Below the pieces are notes generated by a model that did no database searches, was not told the origin of the DNA, and was given only the letters and a program-made list of their open reading frames with translations. A stretch of DNA of 62,507 bases from an uncultured Traorella sp. (GTDB lineage Bacteria > Bacillota_I > Bacilli_A > Erysipelotrichales > Erysipelotrichaceae): contig CALUVS010000006.1 of the NCBI GenBank assembly GCA_944324265.1, positions 1 to 62,507 on the forward strand, in the 5' to 3' direction. Shown here one piece after another: positions 1-14,067 of this stretch (within the stretch, counting starts at the first letter, position 1; every line of letters starts with the position of its first letter). The position numbers and the translations under genes are program-made.

Positions 1-7
1 ATAAATC

Positions 8-58
8 AACCCTCCAAAATACCGCTATTCATGCGGATATGGAGGGTTCTATTCTTTT
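8..58 (+). terminator. Intrinsic terminator of an upstream gene lying outside the window
   Basis: AACCCTCCA (8-16) and TACCGC pair with GCGGATA and TGGAGGGTT (41-48) around a short loop, followed by CTATTCTTTT. This is a GC-rich hairpin with a weak T tail that would end a rightward transcript entering from the left. No gene to the left is visible. Confidence 0.6.
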
Positions 59-182
59 CAAACTGTAAAAGACAGGTCAGGAAAAAATTGCCGCAAAAAA
101 ACATAGACCTCCCATAAAATATTCAGTTTTTTCAATGTTTTTTTGTGTTATAATATATAAGTTATTAAAAGAAGGGAAGTCT

Positions 183-2033
183 ATGGCAGAAAAAGTAATC
201 AGTTTTTTGAAAAATACACTTTCGATTCCATTCATGATATTGGGATTTATGGCCAGTGATTTGATGCTGAGAATGATGACCCAAGAGGTTGGCTTTTATG
301 ATATTCATCACAGTGCTCCTTTTTTATTTACCCTTTTTTGGAGCTGTATGCTGGCTTTGATCTTTACTTCTTTTCCGAGAAGATTCGGACAGATCTTATA
401 TGGAATTGTTTCCTTGGTATTTAATTTATATGCCTGCGGGCAGGTAATTTATTATCGTATCTTTGATACTTTTATTTGGTTTAATGATATTGGCTTAGCA
501 TCTGAAGGCTCTGATTATGCCAGTTATGTTTTGACCTTGATTGATAAATCGATCATTATCATGTTTTTGTTTTCTTTTGTCTGCAGTGTTTTTGCGATTC
601 TTTTATATCCGAAGCGCAAAAAAGGCTTTATTGAATTAGGTGTTCGTTTATCTGTTGCCGGATGTTTGCTTTTGGGCTATGCTCAGATTCCTTCTCGTTT
701 GGGAGAAGTACCGGAAGTCATGGAGTGGGACAGCTGGAAAAATCCGCGTGTGGTGTATGAACAGTTTACCAATCAAGCCTTTATGATGCAGATCAGCGGA
801 TTTTATGAATATATGGCCCAAGACTTTATGACGACATTTGTGGAAGGCAATATGATTGATGAATCGTCTTATGCAGATATGGCCAGTTATATGGAAAGCA
901 TGGATGAAGTGCAGGAAAACAGCATGAGCGGTATTTTCAAAGATAAGAATGTTATTATTGTCATGATGGAAAGTATGGATGATTGGATCATTTCTGAAAC
1001 TTATACACCAACCATCAAGATGATGATGGATAATGGGATTAATTTTACGCAGCATTATGCTCCTATTTTCTCAACAGGAGCGACCTTTAATTCTGAATTT
1101 GCGTTATTGACGGGCAGTTATTCACCGAACTCCGGCAGTGCGGCATATTCCTATGCGACCAATGATTTTTCGCAAAGTCTGCCGAATTTGTTCAAAGCAG
1201 CGGGTTATGAAGTGAATTCATTCCATTACAATGAACCTACTTTCTATAATCGTGAACAGATGCATTTGGCCTTTGGTTTTGATGATTATGTTTCATTATT
1301 GGAAGAGACACCGGATTGGCATGAAGCAGTGCTGGATGAATCTTTGGCAAGTATTGACAGTGTGTATGAGAAGATGACTTCCGGTGATAAATTTATGTCG
1401 TATGTGATTACTTATTCACCGCATCTTCCTTATTCAACGGATAATTATGTCTGCCGATATGCCGCTGAATTGAAACCGGAATTATGGAATGGCGGTATTG
1501 ATGAAGAAACCAATTGTTTGGAATTACAGGCCAGTCTGACAGATGATTTCTTTGCGACACTTTTGGAAAGATTAGAAGAAGATGGTTTATTGGAAGACAC
1601 GATCATTATTGGCTATGCCGATCATTACAGCTATGGCTACAGTGATTCAGATGCCATGCAGGCGTTAAGTGATGCCAGCGGTGCTGCTACTGTGGATGCT
1701 GTTCCGTTCTTTATTTATGGAGCCAGCATTGAACCGATGAGTGTAGATAAGGTGAATGCAACCATTGATTTGCTGCCGACGATAGCGAACTTATTTGGTT
1801 TGGATGCCAATAAATACTATATCGGCAAGGATATCTTTGATGAACGTTATACAGGCTTAGCTTATTTCAATGATTATTCTTGGTATGATGGTCATACTTA
1901 CTATGTGAATGGAGATGTTGCTTATACGGATGGTACAAGTGATATCGAAAAGACCAATGAGACTGTTTCAAATAATATACGCATCGGAGAAATGATCGTA
2001 ACGGAAGATTTCTTCTCGTTCTTTCAGCCTTGA
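183..2033 (+). CDS. LTA synthase family membrane sulfatase
   Basis: Polytopic membrane enzyme of the LtaS/alkaline phosphatase superfamily, which moves glycerol-phosphate from phosphatidylglycerol onto a growing lipoteichoic acid chain or similar polymer outside the cell. About five N-terminal membrane segments fill residues 10-170. The extracellular sulfatase domain starts near residue 260: VIIVMMESMD supplies the metal-binding Glu, T301 in GATFNSEF is in the place of the catalytic Thr, and YADHYSYG carries the late Asp-His metal pair. The 616-residue length fits LtaS-type enzymes. I chose ATG 183, after GAAGGGAAG, over an ATG 48 nt upstream with no ribosome site. A primase-type or phosphoethanolamine-transferase role cannot be excluded. 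Confidence 0.85.
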   Translation: MAEKVISFLKNTLSIPFMILGFMASDLMLRMMTQEVGFYDIHHSAPFLFTLFWSCMLALIFTSFPRRFGQILYGIVSLVFNLYACGQVIYYRIFDTFIWFNDIGLASEGSDYASYVLTLIDKSIIIMFLFSFVCSVFAILLYPKRKKGFIELGVRLSVAGCLLLGYAQIPSRLGEVPEVMEWDSWKNPRVVYEQFTNQAFMMQISGFYEYMAQDFMTTFVEGNMIDESSYADMASYMESMDEVQENSMSGIFKDKNVIIVMMESMDDWIISETYTPTIKMMMDNGINFTQHYAPIFSTGATFNSEFALLTGSYSPNSGSAAYSYATNDFSQSLPNLFKAAGYEVNSFHYNEPTFYNREQMHLAFGFDDYVSLLEETPDWHEAVLDESLASIDSVYEKMTSGDKFMSYVITYSPHLPYSTDNYVCRYAAELKPELWNGGIDEETNCLELQASLTDDFFATLLERLEEDGLLEDTIIIGYADHYSYGYSDSDAMQALSDASGAATVDAVPFFIYGASIEPMSVDKVNATIDLLPTIANLFGLDANKYYIGKDIFDERYTGLAYFNDYSWYDGHTYYVNGDVAYTDGTSDIEKTNETVSNNIRIGEMIVTEDFFSFFQP

Positions 2034-2060
2034 CAGTTCACTTCTGTGAACTGTTTTTTA
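2033..2060 (+). terminator. Terminator of the LTA synthase-like gene
   Basis: ACAGTTCAC (2033-2041), loop TTCT, GTGAACTGT (2046-2054), then a T run. The hairpin overlaps the last sense codons of the convergent permease gene, so these bases serve as coding sequence on one strand and terminator on the other. Confidence 0.85.
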
Positions 2061-3066
2061 TATAGTGCAGGGCTGATGTCATGATCAAAGGTGTCAGGAT
2101 CATGCCTAAAAAGCCGAATAAACGGGAAGATACAAGCATGCCGGCGAGTAAAAGAACAGGCGGGAGGCCGGTATGCTGACTGAGAAAATGCGGTTCACAG
2201 ATCTGATGCACCGCTGAGATGACAGCGGCAATGATCAATAAACCAATGGCTGTACTCGTCTGGCCGCTGATGAAAGAAAAAAAGCTCCATGGCAATAAGA
2301 TTAAAGAAGTGCCGACTGCCGGCAGGGCATCGGCTAAGGCAATCCCTGAAGCCAACAGCAGACTCTGCGGAATTTTCAGCAGGGCTAAACCTATTTGCAG
2401 GATGACAAAAGTAATGCTCATCATCTGCAGCATAGCCAAAAACATCTTTGCAAGCAAAGGAAAGAGAATGGTTTTTGCTTGATGGATCTGATACTGAAAG
2501 GAAGCAGGCAGCAGCATTTGCATGAAGGAAATGAATTCATCAAAGGAAATACAGAAAAAGCATAAAAAGATAAGGGTAAGAAAAACATTCATGAAAAAAA
2601 CAGGAATGAATGACGCCAAATGAGTAATGGATTGAAGCAGATAAGAAGAAAACTGAGAACACAGATCCTGAAATAATTCCATAAAAGGCATCAGACTTGA
2701 TTTCCAGATGGAAGAAGATAATTGGGTTTGAAATTGTATCAGCTTATCGGCCAGCTGATTTTCATAATAGCTAGGGAAGCTGAGCAATAGCTGAAGGATG
2801 TGTTCAAATAATTGAAAACCGATAAATAACAGCAAGCTGAACAAGATTATCAATAACAGCACTAATAATACGATTCGAGTAACTTTAACGGGAAATGAAA
2901 ATCTGTGCTGAAGTTTTTGAGCAATGATCTGAAATCCATAAGCTGCAGCCAGTGCAAGCAGAAAAGGCAAAAGCCATAAAAATACATAACGAAAGAAAAG
3001 ATAAATCAAGCCGGCGGATAAGAAAACTGCCGCAGACTGAATCAGAAATTGTTTTTGTTTTTCCAT
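2038..3066 (-). CDS. AI-2E family transporter (PerM/YtvI type), first copy
   Basis: Integral membrane protein of the AI-2E/PerM family with a paired N-terminal membrane hairpin (residues about 8-35 and 45-75), a soluble amphipathic middle part and a C-terminal bundle that includes the family-like ALADALPAVGTSLILLPW segment. Members have been linked to autoinducer-2 export or to Na+/H+ antiport; the substrate here is unknown. I chose ATG 3066: the upstream ATG at 3114 would place the gdhA terminator hairpin inside the coding region. Its ribosome site is weak (GGTG). It is probably expressed by read-through from gdhA or from an unseen promoter. A second family member lies at 11774. Confidence 0.8.
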   Translation of the reverse strand: MEKQKQFLIQSAAVFLSAGLIYLFFRYVFLWLLPFLLALAAAYGFQIIAQKLQHRFSFPVKVTRIVLLVLLLIILFSLLLFIGFQLFEHILQLLLSFPSYYENQLADKLIQFQTQLSSSIWKSSLMPFMELFQDLCSQFSSYLLQSITHLASFIPVFFMNVFLTLIFLCFFCISFDEFISFMQMLLPASFQYQIHQAKTILFPLLAKMFLAMLQMMSITFVILQIGLALLKIPQSLLLASGIALADALPAVGTSLILLPWSFFSFISGQTSTAIGLLIIAAVISAVHQICEPHFLSQHTGLPPVLLLAGMLVSSRLFGFLGMILTPLIMTSALHYIKNSSQK

Positions 3067-3075
3067 TGTTTCACC

Positions 3076-3103
3076 AAAAAAAGATGGGGGCTTCCCATCT
3101 TTT
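3076..3103 (-). terminator. Terminator of gdhA
   Basis: On the minus strand AAAAGATGGG, loop, CCCATCTTTTTTT directly follows the gdhA stop. The T run ends only about 10 nt before the start codon of the next gene on the same strand. Confidence 0.85.
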
Positions 3104-3126
3104 AGTGTATTCATTTTGTTTGAATT

Positions 3127-4476
<1,350 letters not shown>

Positions 4477-4487
4477 CTATATTTATT

Positions 4488-4516
4488 ATTATAAACATTT
4501 CTTTCTGAAATGAAAA
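4488..4516 (-). promoter_or_regulatory. gdhA promoter
   Basis: On the minus strand TTTTCA, a 17-nt spacer and a perfect TATAAT, giving a start about 20 nt ahead of the gdhA ATG. Confidence 0.7.
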
Positions 4517-4538
4517 GATAAATATTAATTTTCATATT

Positions 4539-4556
4539 TTGTGAAAATATTTTCAA
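4539..4556. promoter_or_regulatory. Rex-like palindrome upstream of the gdhA promoter
   Basis: TTGTGAAAATATTTTCAA resembles the Rex operator TTGTGAA-N4-TTCACAA, with the first arm perfect and two mismatches in the second; it contains the exact palindrome TGAAAATATTTTCA. It sits about 25 nt upstream of the gdhA -35 and overlaps the stop of the LysR gene. Regulator assignment is inference. Confidence 0.35.
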
Positions 4557-5440
4557 TCAAATTCATTCTGCAATGTTTCCAAAAACTGCTTTGCTGCCGG
4601 TGAAAAAAGCTGATATTTCTTCCATACGACATTTACTTCCATCTTCAGTTCAGGGGACAAAGGACGAAAGCATAACATACTGTCTTCACTTGTATTGGCA
4701 ATTCCCTCCAGACATAAAGCTATCCCTAATTCCTCTTCGACCATCAAGGAACCATTATATAAAAGACTATAAGTAGCAGCAATATGCAATGAAGACAAGC
4801 TTTGATGCAGCCAGGAAGACAGCAATGAACTGGAAGCACTTTGACGGGATATGATCAAAGGCTGATCCTGCAGATCCTTTGCAGTAATTGTTTTTTTTGC
4901 TGATAAAGGATGATCCTTGCGCATGAGCACACCCCAATTTTCATATACCGGCAAAGAAATGACATGATATTTTGAAGTATCTGCCGGCTGCAGCACTAAA
5001 CCAAAATCAATCAGACCTTTATCCAGATCTTCCAATACATCTAAACCATCACCGCTGGAAATATGAAAATGAATAGCGGGATATTTTTCCTGTACTTTCT
5101 TTGTAATTTTTGTCAATAAGCGGACTCCTTTTGATTCACCGGCGCCGATATACACATCTCCGCTGATCAATGAATCCAAGGATGTGATTTCATTTTCAGC
5201 TCGCTGTACAAGAGAAAGAATTTCTTCTGCTCGTTTTCTTAAGATCATGCCTTCTTCTGTCAATGTAACTTTTCGAGATCCGGGCTTTCCTCGAATAAGA
5301 AGCTGTTTTCCCAATTCTTCTTCCAATTGCATCAATTGACGAGATAAAGTTGGCTGAGAAAGATGCAGGGAATCAGCTGCTTTTGAAATGCTTTGTTCTC
5401 TGGCAACTGCTAAAAAATAATGAAGTACACGTAGTTCCAT
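4553..5440 (-). CDS. LysR family transcriptional regulator
   Basis: DNA-binding regulator of 295 residues. The N-terminal winged helix-turn-helix (1-60) has the family signature QSISKAADSLHLSQPTLSRQ, followed by the linker helix and a periplasmic-binding-protein-like effector domain (about 90-290) whose ligand cannot be read from sequence. It is divergent from a frameshifted cupin gene at 5564. The 85-bp gap between them holds a dyad of LysR-box type (5473-5491), so autorepression and control of the cupin gene are the obvious guesses. ATG 5440 is preceded by AGGAGGA. No terminator separates it from gdhA, so read-through into gdhA is possible. Confidence 0.9.
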   Translation of the reverse strand: MELRVLHYFLAVAREQSISKAADSLHLSQPTLSRQLMQLEEELGKQLLIRGKPGSRKVTLTEEGMILRKRAEEILSLVQRAENEITSLDSLISGDVYIGAGESKGVRLLTKITKKVQEKYPAIHFHISSGDGLDVLEDLDKGLIDFGLVLQPADTSKYHVISLPVYENWGVLMRKDHPLSAKKTITAKDLQDQPLIISRQSASSSLLSSWLHQSLSSLHIAATYSLLYNGSLMVEEELGIALCLEGIANTSEDSMLCFRPLSPELKMEVNVVWKKYQLFSPAAKQFLETLQNEFD

Positions 5441-5472
5441 AAAATATCCTCCTAAGAATATTATAGCTTTTT

Positions 5473-5491
5473 GTATAGCTTTTATCTATAC
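5473..5491. promoter_or_regulatory. Candidate LysR operator
   Basis: GTATAG, 7-nt spacer CTTTTAT, CTATAC forms a perfect dyad with the T-N11-A layout of LysR boxes, centred in the divergent gap between the LysR gene and the cupin pseudogene. An extra ATAGCTTTT copy lies just to the left. Confidence 0.55.
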
Positions 5492-5563
5492 ATAACTATC
5501 AATTATAAGTATTTGTAATTCTAATTGGAATCTATTACACTGAAATCAGAAAGAAAAGAGTCG

Positions 5564-6194
5564 ATGGAAATGGAAAATTTATCAGAAATGCTTCTGCAGA
5601 ATCTAAAGGATGCAGGATGCAGTCATGAAATGATCAAGCAATTTCTTTGTTGCGAAGAAGAAGGACAAATCCAAGAACAGTTGGATTTGCTTTCTGTTCA
5701 GCGTCAAAAGCTTCTGGATAAAGTTCACAGAGAGGAAAAGAAAATTGTTTGTTTGGATTATCTGGTTTATCAGATAGAAAAACAAAAGACAAACAAAATG
5801 AAAACGATGAATGAACAACTTTTTAACAAAGAAAATGTTTTTGGCAAAGGAGAAGCCAATACAGCTTATGCTCAATATTTCCAAGGAGAGTCTTATTTAC
5901 ATCCTTTGACTGACCCTGAGGCATGTTCCATTTTTTATAGCTAATGTGACCTTTGAACCTGGATGCCGCAACAACTGGCATATTCATCATGCCAAAAACG
6001 GCGGCGGGCAGGTCTTGATTTGTACAGCAGGTGAGGGCTGGTATCAGGAAGAAGGCAAAGAATCTGTCAGCCTGACCCCGGGAACCGTTATTGTCATTCC
6101 ATCAGGAGTCAAACACTGGCACGGAGCGAAAAAAGACAGTTGGTTCAGTCATATTGCTTTTGAACTGCCGGGGGAAGAATGCCGCAATAAATAA
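5564..6194 (+). pseudogene. Frameshifted cupin domain protein with an N-terminal helical domain
   Basis: The first part (5564-5944) encodes a charged helical region (AGCSHEMIKQFL ... REEKKIVCLDYLVYQ) run together with a cupin N-terminus (FGKGEANTAYAQYFQGESYL). It then leaves frame at about 5930. In the next frame the protein continues as PFFIANVTFEPGCRNNWHIHHA through GVKHWHGA, carrying the cupin metal His residues, to 6194. Removing one T near 5927 would join the halves. The C-terminus also stops early compared with related cupins, and similar residues (NWMHSLFPEE) appear in another frame after it. The helical part and the cupin are usually separate proteins, so the fusion may also reflect decay. 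A sequencing error is the main alternative. Confidence 0.75.
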
Positions 6195-6279
6195 ATTGGA
6201 TGCATAGTCTTTTTCCAGAAGAAAAACAATTGAACAGAAAAAAACAGGACCGGCAATATGCAAATCCTGTCATATCATG

Positions 6280-6310
6280 ACTTCCTTCTATTTGTTTAGG
6301 AAGTTTTTTT
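6280..6310 (+). terminator. Terminator downstream of the cupin pseudogene
   Basis: ACTTCC (6280-6285), 13-nt loop, GGAAGT (6299-6304), then seven T. It abuts the stop codon of the convergent plsY. Confidence 0.75.
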
Positions 6311-6908
6311 ACATCCAAGTAATCTTTCTTTCTGTTCCGTTCAGGATACGGCTGATATTTTCTTTATGGCGATAAATGATCAGCACAGATAAAAGAATGC
6401 TTGCCAATAAGATCATGAAGTTGACCTGCAATATGATCAGCATGATCGTTGAAGTAACCGTCGCGACCATTGAGGACAGAGAAACCATCTTACTTAAATA
6501 AAGGCACAGGAAGAAGGCTGCTAATGGGATAATGAAGACCCAGATATTGCCGGCGATAAATACGGCAATGGAAAACAGGAAGCCAAACATGCTGGCAGCT
6601 GCTTTTCCGCCTTTGAAATTCGCAAATACAGGATAGCAGTGTCCGACACAGACAAATAATCCGCACCAAATTCCTGCTTCTAAAGAAAACTGGGCAAAGA
6701 TGGCCACCGGAATCAAAGCTTTTAAAGCATCAAATAAAATAACAGCGATACCGGCTTTTTTGCCTAGTACACGTCCGGCATTTGTTCCGCCGAGATTTCC
6801 GCTGCCATATTGACGGACATCTTTATGATAGAAAACTTTGCCGATAACTAAAGCAAAGGGAATTGAACCTAATAAATAACCAATAATACACGCAGAAAGT
6901 GTAAGCAT
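6309..6908 (-). CDS. plsY: Acyl-phosphate glycerol-3-phosphate acyltransferase PlsY
   Basis: Membrane enzyme that moves an acyl group from acyl-phosphate to glycerol-3-phosphate, the first step of phospholipid synthesis in most Gram-positives. The 199-residue protein has about five membrane segments and the three family loops: GSGNLGGTNAGRVLG (residues 36-50), GHCYPVFANFKGGKA and a later loop near SKMVSLSSMVA. ATG 6908 follows GGAGAGGTGATTTC. It is divergent from parE, an order common in Firmicutes. Confidence 0.95.
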   Translation of the reverse strand: MLTLSACIIGYLLGSIPFALVIGKVFYHKDVRQYGSGNLGGTNAGRVLGKKAGIAVILFDALKALIPVAIFAQFSLEAGIWCGLFVCVGHCYPVFANFKGGKAAASMFGFLFSIAVFIAGNIWVFIIPLAAFFLCLYLSKMVSLSSMVATVTSTIMLIILQVNFMILLASILLSVLIIYRHKENISRILNGTERKITWM

Positions 6909-6960
6909 GAAATCACCTCTCCATCATTTTAACACGAATAAATTAAACTACAAAGTTCTT

Positions 6961-6988
6961 TTTTCAAATCGCGGAATTGTGCTATAAT
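6961..6988 (+). promoter_or_regulatory. parEC promoter
   Basis: TTTTCA, 16-nt spacer and TATAAT (6983-6988), 24 nt before the parE ATG with a GAGGTG ribosome site between. Confidence 0.65.
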
Positions 6989-7003
6989 AGGCGGGTGAAG
7001 TGA

Positions 7004-11405
<4,402 letters not shown>

Positions 11406-11406
11406 A

Positions 11407-11434
11407 GGAACTGATAAAAAAGTTCCTTTTTTTT
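11407..11434 (+). terminator. Terminator of parEC
   Basis: GGAACT, 8-nt loop, AGTTCC followed by eight T. Confidence 0.9.
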
Positions 11435-11474
11435 CGAATATACGATACAATAATAAGTAACGGAGGTATCTATA

Positions 11475-11717
11475 ATGAAAAAATCTACATTATTATCATT
11501 AGCCGTAATCGGCGGTGCTGCTGTCGGCATTGCAGCTGCTTATCAATATGAAAAGATGAAATATTTAGAAAATGAATTGGCGAAAAATCCATTTTATACA
11601 GCAAAAAAGAATATTTCTACGATTAAGGAAGGAAAAGAAGTAACAAGCATTGAAGTTCATCACAATGCCAGCCTGATGGAACGACTGCGCATTGCGGCTC
11701 ATATCTTGAAACGTTAA
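11475..11717 (+). CDS. Small single-pass membrane protein, unknown
   Basis: An 80-residue protein with an Ala/Gly-rich N-terminal membrane segment or signal anchor (residues 5-23, LSLAVIGGAAVGIAAAY) and a basic, charged tail of about 55 residues ending RLRIAAHILKR. The start is secure, with CGGAGG nine nt ahead. It has its own transcription unit between the parC terminator and the next promoter. I do not recognise a family; the layout resembles small YtxH-like envelope proteins, but that is only a resemblance. Confidence 0.7.
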   Translation: MKKSTLLSLAVIGGAAVGIAAAYQYEKMKYLENELAKNPFYTAKKNISTIKEGKEVTSIEVHHNASLMERLRIAAHILKR

Positions 11718-11721
11718 TCGT

Positions 11722-11750
11722 TTGTCAATCCATTCATGATGCGTTATAAT
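11722..11750 (+). promoter_or_regulatory. Promoter of the second AI-2E family gene
   Basis: TTGTCA, 17-nt spacer, TATAAT; the start would fall about 17 nt ahead of the ATG, with GGAGG in the leader. Confidence 0.8.
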
Positions 11751-11773
11751 AGAGATAATTTTGGAGGCACATT

Positions 11774-12928
11774 ATGAATTTAGATAAAGAAAATATGAAG
11801 AAAATAGCTCTTTTGATCACATATACAGTATGTCTTTTTGTCGGGCTATTTCATTTAGATGTAATTTTAAATCTTTTTGGATTTATCTGGGGCATTGCCT
11901 TTCCGTTTATTATGGGGGCAGCAATGGCGTTTGTCTTAAATGTGCCTATGCGTTTTCTCGAAGAAAAAGTTATGAAGAAGCTTAATTTTTCCGGAAAACG
12001 TCCGCTTTCATTAACCGTATCAATTGTATTGGTGCTGGCGGTCTTGTTTTTTGCATTTACCGTCATTATTCCTCAGCTGATTGAAACAATTCAGACGATT
12101 GCTGTTACTTTTGAAAGAGTGATTCCGCAGATTCAATTGAAATTGGAAGAATTGTTTAAAATGTATCCGGAGATCCAGCAATCCATTGCTTCATTGGATC
12201 TTGATTGGAAAAGCATGGTTACTGCATTGGCAGATTTCTTAAAGAATGGAGCGACTTCCGTTGTCAATCAAACGGTGTCTTTTGCATTCAGCTTTGCCAG
12301 TGCCGCAACGAATTTTTTCATTGCGTTTATCTTTGCTTGCTATATTTTGCTGATGAAAGAAAAACTGCATCGTCAGATTCGTTATATTCTGATGGCCATT
12401 TTGCCGAAGAAACGTTTTGATACGGTGATGAAGGTTGGCTCACTGTCTTACCGCATTTTTTCAAGTTTTGTAGTGGGACAGGTCAAGGAAGCTTGTATTT
12501 TTGGCATCATGCTGTTTGCCTGCATGAGTTTATTCGGTATGCCATATGCGATGCTGATAAGCGTATTGGTAGCCTTGCTGGCATTGATTCCGATTGTCGG
12601 ACCATTCATTTCCTGCGGGATCGGTGTCTTATTGATCTTGATGGTCAATCCGATGCAGGCACTTGTATTCTTGATTCTGTTTCTTGTTCTTCAGCAGATT
12701 GAAGGAAACATCATTTATCCAAGAACCGTCGGAAATTCAGTTGGTCTGCCGGCTATCTGGGTCATTTTCTCTGTAACGATCGGCGGAGCCTTGATGGGCA
12801 TCATCGGTATGTTTATCTGTATTCCTATTTCATCCATCATTTATGCTTTAGTGCGTGAATGGACATATAAAAGACTGGAAGAAAAACAATTGCTTCCGGC
12901 AAATCAAGAAGTACAAAATGAAGTATAA
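11774..12928 (+). CDS. AI-2E family transporter, second copy
   Basis: Membrane protein of 384 residues in the same family as the gene at 2038-3066. It has an N-terminal membrane hairpin (about 9-55 and 72-95), a soluble coil (100-150) and the C-terminal bundle with family-like IVGPFISCGIGVLL and LQQIEGNIIYPRTVGNSVGLPA. The PRTVG-type motif is better conserved here than in the first copy. Its promoter and GGAGG ribosome site are clear. Substrate unknown; the family name rests on one member and does not imply AI-2 export here. Confidence 0.85.
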   Translation: MNLDKENMKKIALLITYTVCLFVGLFHLDVILNLFGFIWGIAFPFIMGAAMAFVLNVPMRFLEEKVMKKLNFSGKRPLSLTVSIVLVLAVLFFAFTVIIPQLIETIQTIAVTFERVIPQIQLKLEELFKMYPEIQQSIASLDLDWKSMVTALADFLKNGATSVVNQTVSFAFSFASAATNFFIAFIFACYILLMKEKLHRQIRYILMAILPKKRFDTVMKVGSLSYRIFSSFVVGQVKEACIFGIMLFACMSLFGMPYAMLISVLVALLALIPIVGPFISCGIGVLLILMVNPMQALVFLILFLVLQQIEGNIIYPRTVGNSVGLPAIWVIFSVTIGGALMGIIGMFICIPISSIIYALVREWTYKRLEEKQLLPANQEVQNEV

Positions 12929-12962
12929 AAAAACGGCTGGTTCAGAAATGAATCAGCCATTT
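12927..12962. terminator. Bidirectional terminator between AI-2E gene and yjzC
   Basis: GGCTGGTT (12935-12942), 8-nt loop, AATCAGCC (12951-12958). Seven A precede it, giving a U tract on the minus strand for the YjzC-like gene; the plus-strand tail is weaker. Confidence 0.7.
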
Positions 12963-12965
12963 GCG

Positions 12966-13133
12966 TTATTTTTGAATTTTAAAATAAGATCCTTTTTCTT
13001 GAGCCGGCGGAAAACGTCTTCCTTCTTCAACATCGATATCTTCATTGACACATTTTCCATCTTCTGTATATTCAGCGTATTTTCCTGATTTTTCGCAATT
13101 GGAACCTGGCTTATGCTTTTCATTTTTTGCCAT
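12966..13133 (-). CDS. YjzC-like small protein
   Basis: A 55-residue soluble protein starting MAKNEKHKPGSNCEKSG and ending EKGSYFKIQK. Its pattern (PG-x5-SGKY-x-E then GRRFPPA near the C-terminus) resembles the YjzC family of Bacillus, whose function is unknown. The ribosome site GGAGGTGAACAT is very strong and fixes the start at 13133. A longer frame over the same bases was rejected because it lacks a ribosome site and has no recognisable content. Two Cys residues (13 and 28) are present. Confidence 0.8.
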   Translation of the reverse strand: MAKNEKHKPGSNCEKSGKYAEYTEDGKCVNEDIDVEEGRRFPPAQEKGSYFKIQK

Positions 13134-13161
13134 ATGTTCACCTCCTGTTTTTATTTTGTTC

Positions 13162-14061
13162 TTATTTATTCAAATTATACAAACAGGACATATCCTTCGG
13201 TAAAGGACAGGTGACATGTATTTTCTCTAAGGTAAGCGGATGAGTGAGAGTGATACTGGAAGAGTGCAGAGCACAGCGCTTGATCAGCGGACTTTTTCGT
13301 CCATACAATTCATCGCCGATCAAAGGGTGATGGATCGAAGCACAATGCACGCGTATCTGATGTGTTCTTCCTGTTTCCAAAACACAGCGAATTAAAGTTG
13401 TGCCATGAGCGTGGGACAGGGGAGTTACATGTGTAATGGCATCATTTCCTTGAGGAGAAATACGGTATTTATTGGAAACATGACGATCTTTTCCCAATGC
13501 TTTATGGATGGTCATGCTTTTTTCAAGATTTCCTTCCGCAATAGCTAAGTATTCTCTTTGAATATTTTTCACAGATAATTCATGATCCAAAAAAGGCTGA
13601 AAGAAAGGCTGCTTGCAGAAAAGAATACAGCCGCTGGTATCTTTGTCCAAACGATGAATATGGCGCACAGCATGCTTTTGATGTGTTGCTTGGTAATAAG
13701 CACTGACACCATTCGCCAAAGTATTTAATCCATTTTTGTCATCCGGATGAATGATAATGCCGGCAGGCTTATCCAAAATCAAGAGCAATTCATCTTCATA
13801 TAAAATATTGAATGAAATATCTTGAGCGATAAAATCACATTCTTCTTCCATCATACATTCAATGGATAAAAGATCTTGTTCATGTAAGACAGGATCATGT
13901 TGGATCGTTTGGTGATTCAGCTGAATTTTCTTTTCCATACGCAGCTTGTGGCGCATTTTCTTCGAAATATGATAAAAATCAAAAAAATCGTTTAAACGTT
14001 TTCCATCATAGGTCTGATCGATATAAAAATGCACATAATTTCCCTGAATATTTGTTTTCAT
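13162..14061 (-). CDS. RluA family 23S rRNA or tRNA pseudouridine synthase
   Basis: Isomerises uridine to pseudouridine in structured RNA. The N-terminal part (about 20-75) is S4-like (RLNDFFDFYHISKKMRHKL), followed by the catalytic domain with HRLDKDTSGCILF, where Asp in RLDKDTSG is the nucleophile, and the later motif GRTHQIRVHCA. Which RNA it modifies (RluD/YlyB-like or other) cannot be read. ATG 14061 gives 299 residues, the usual size; a longer frame upstream would run over its own promoter. There is no ribosome site, and the -10 box ends only 6 nt before the ATG, so the mRNA may be leaderless. Confidence 0.9.
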   Translation of the reverse strand: MKTNIQGNYVHFYIDQTYDGKRLNDFFDFYHISKKMRHKLRMEKKIQLNHQTIQHDPVLHEQDLLSIECMMEEECDFIAQDISFNILYEDELLLILDKPAGIIIHPDDKNGLNTLANGVSAYYQATHQKHAVRHIHRLDKDTSGCILFCKQPFFQPFLDHELSVKNIQREYLAIAEGNLEKSMTIHKALGKDRHVSNKYRISPQGNDAITHVTPLSHAHGTTLIRCVLETGRTHQIRVHCASIHHPLIGDELYGRKSPLIKRCALHSSSITLTHPLTLEKIHVTCPLPKDMSCLYNLNK

Positions 14062-14067
14062 GCAATC

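Noticed and set aside
648-1055. Antisense open frames over the LTA synthase, parE, parC, hydrogenase and other genes
   Set aside because: They lack ribosome sites and family motifs, and mirror the codon bias of the opposite gene.
5920-5950. Programmed frameshifting in the cupin gene
   Set aside because: No slippery heptamer with a following pseudoknot or internal ribosome-like stimulator was seen, and the C-terminus is damaged too, so decay or a sequencing error is simpler.
12953-13141. A 62-residue minus-strand frame between the second AI-2E gene and the RluA gene
   Set aside because: The overlapping frame 12966-13133 has a perfect ribosome site and a YjzC-like sequence; the longer frame has neither.
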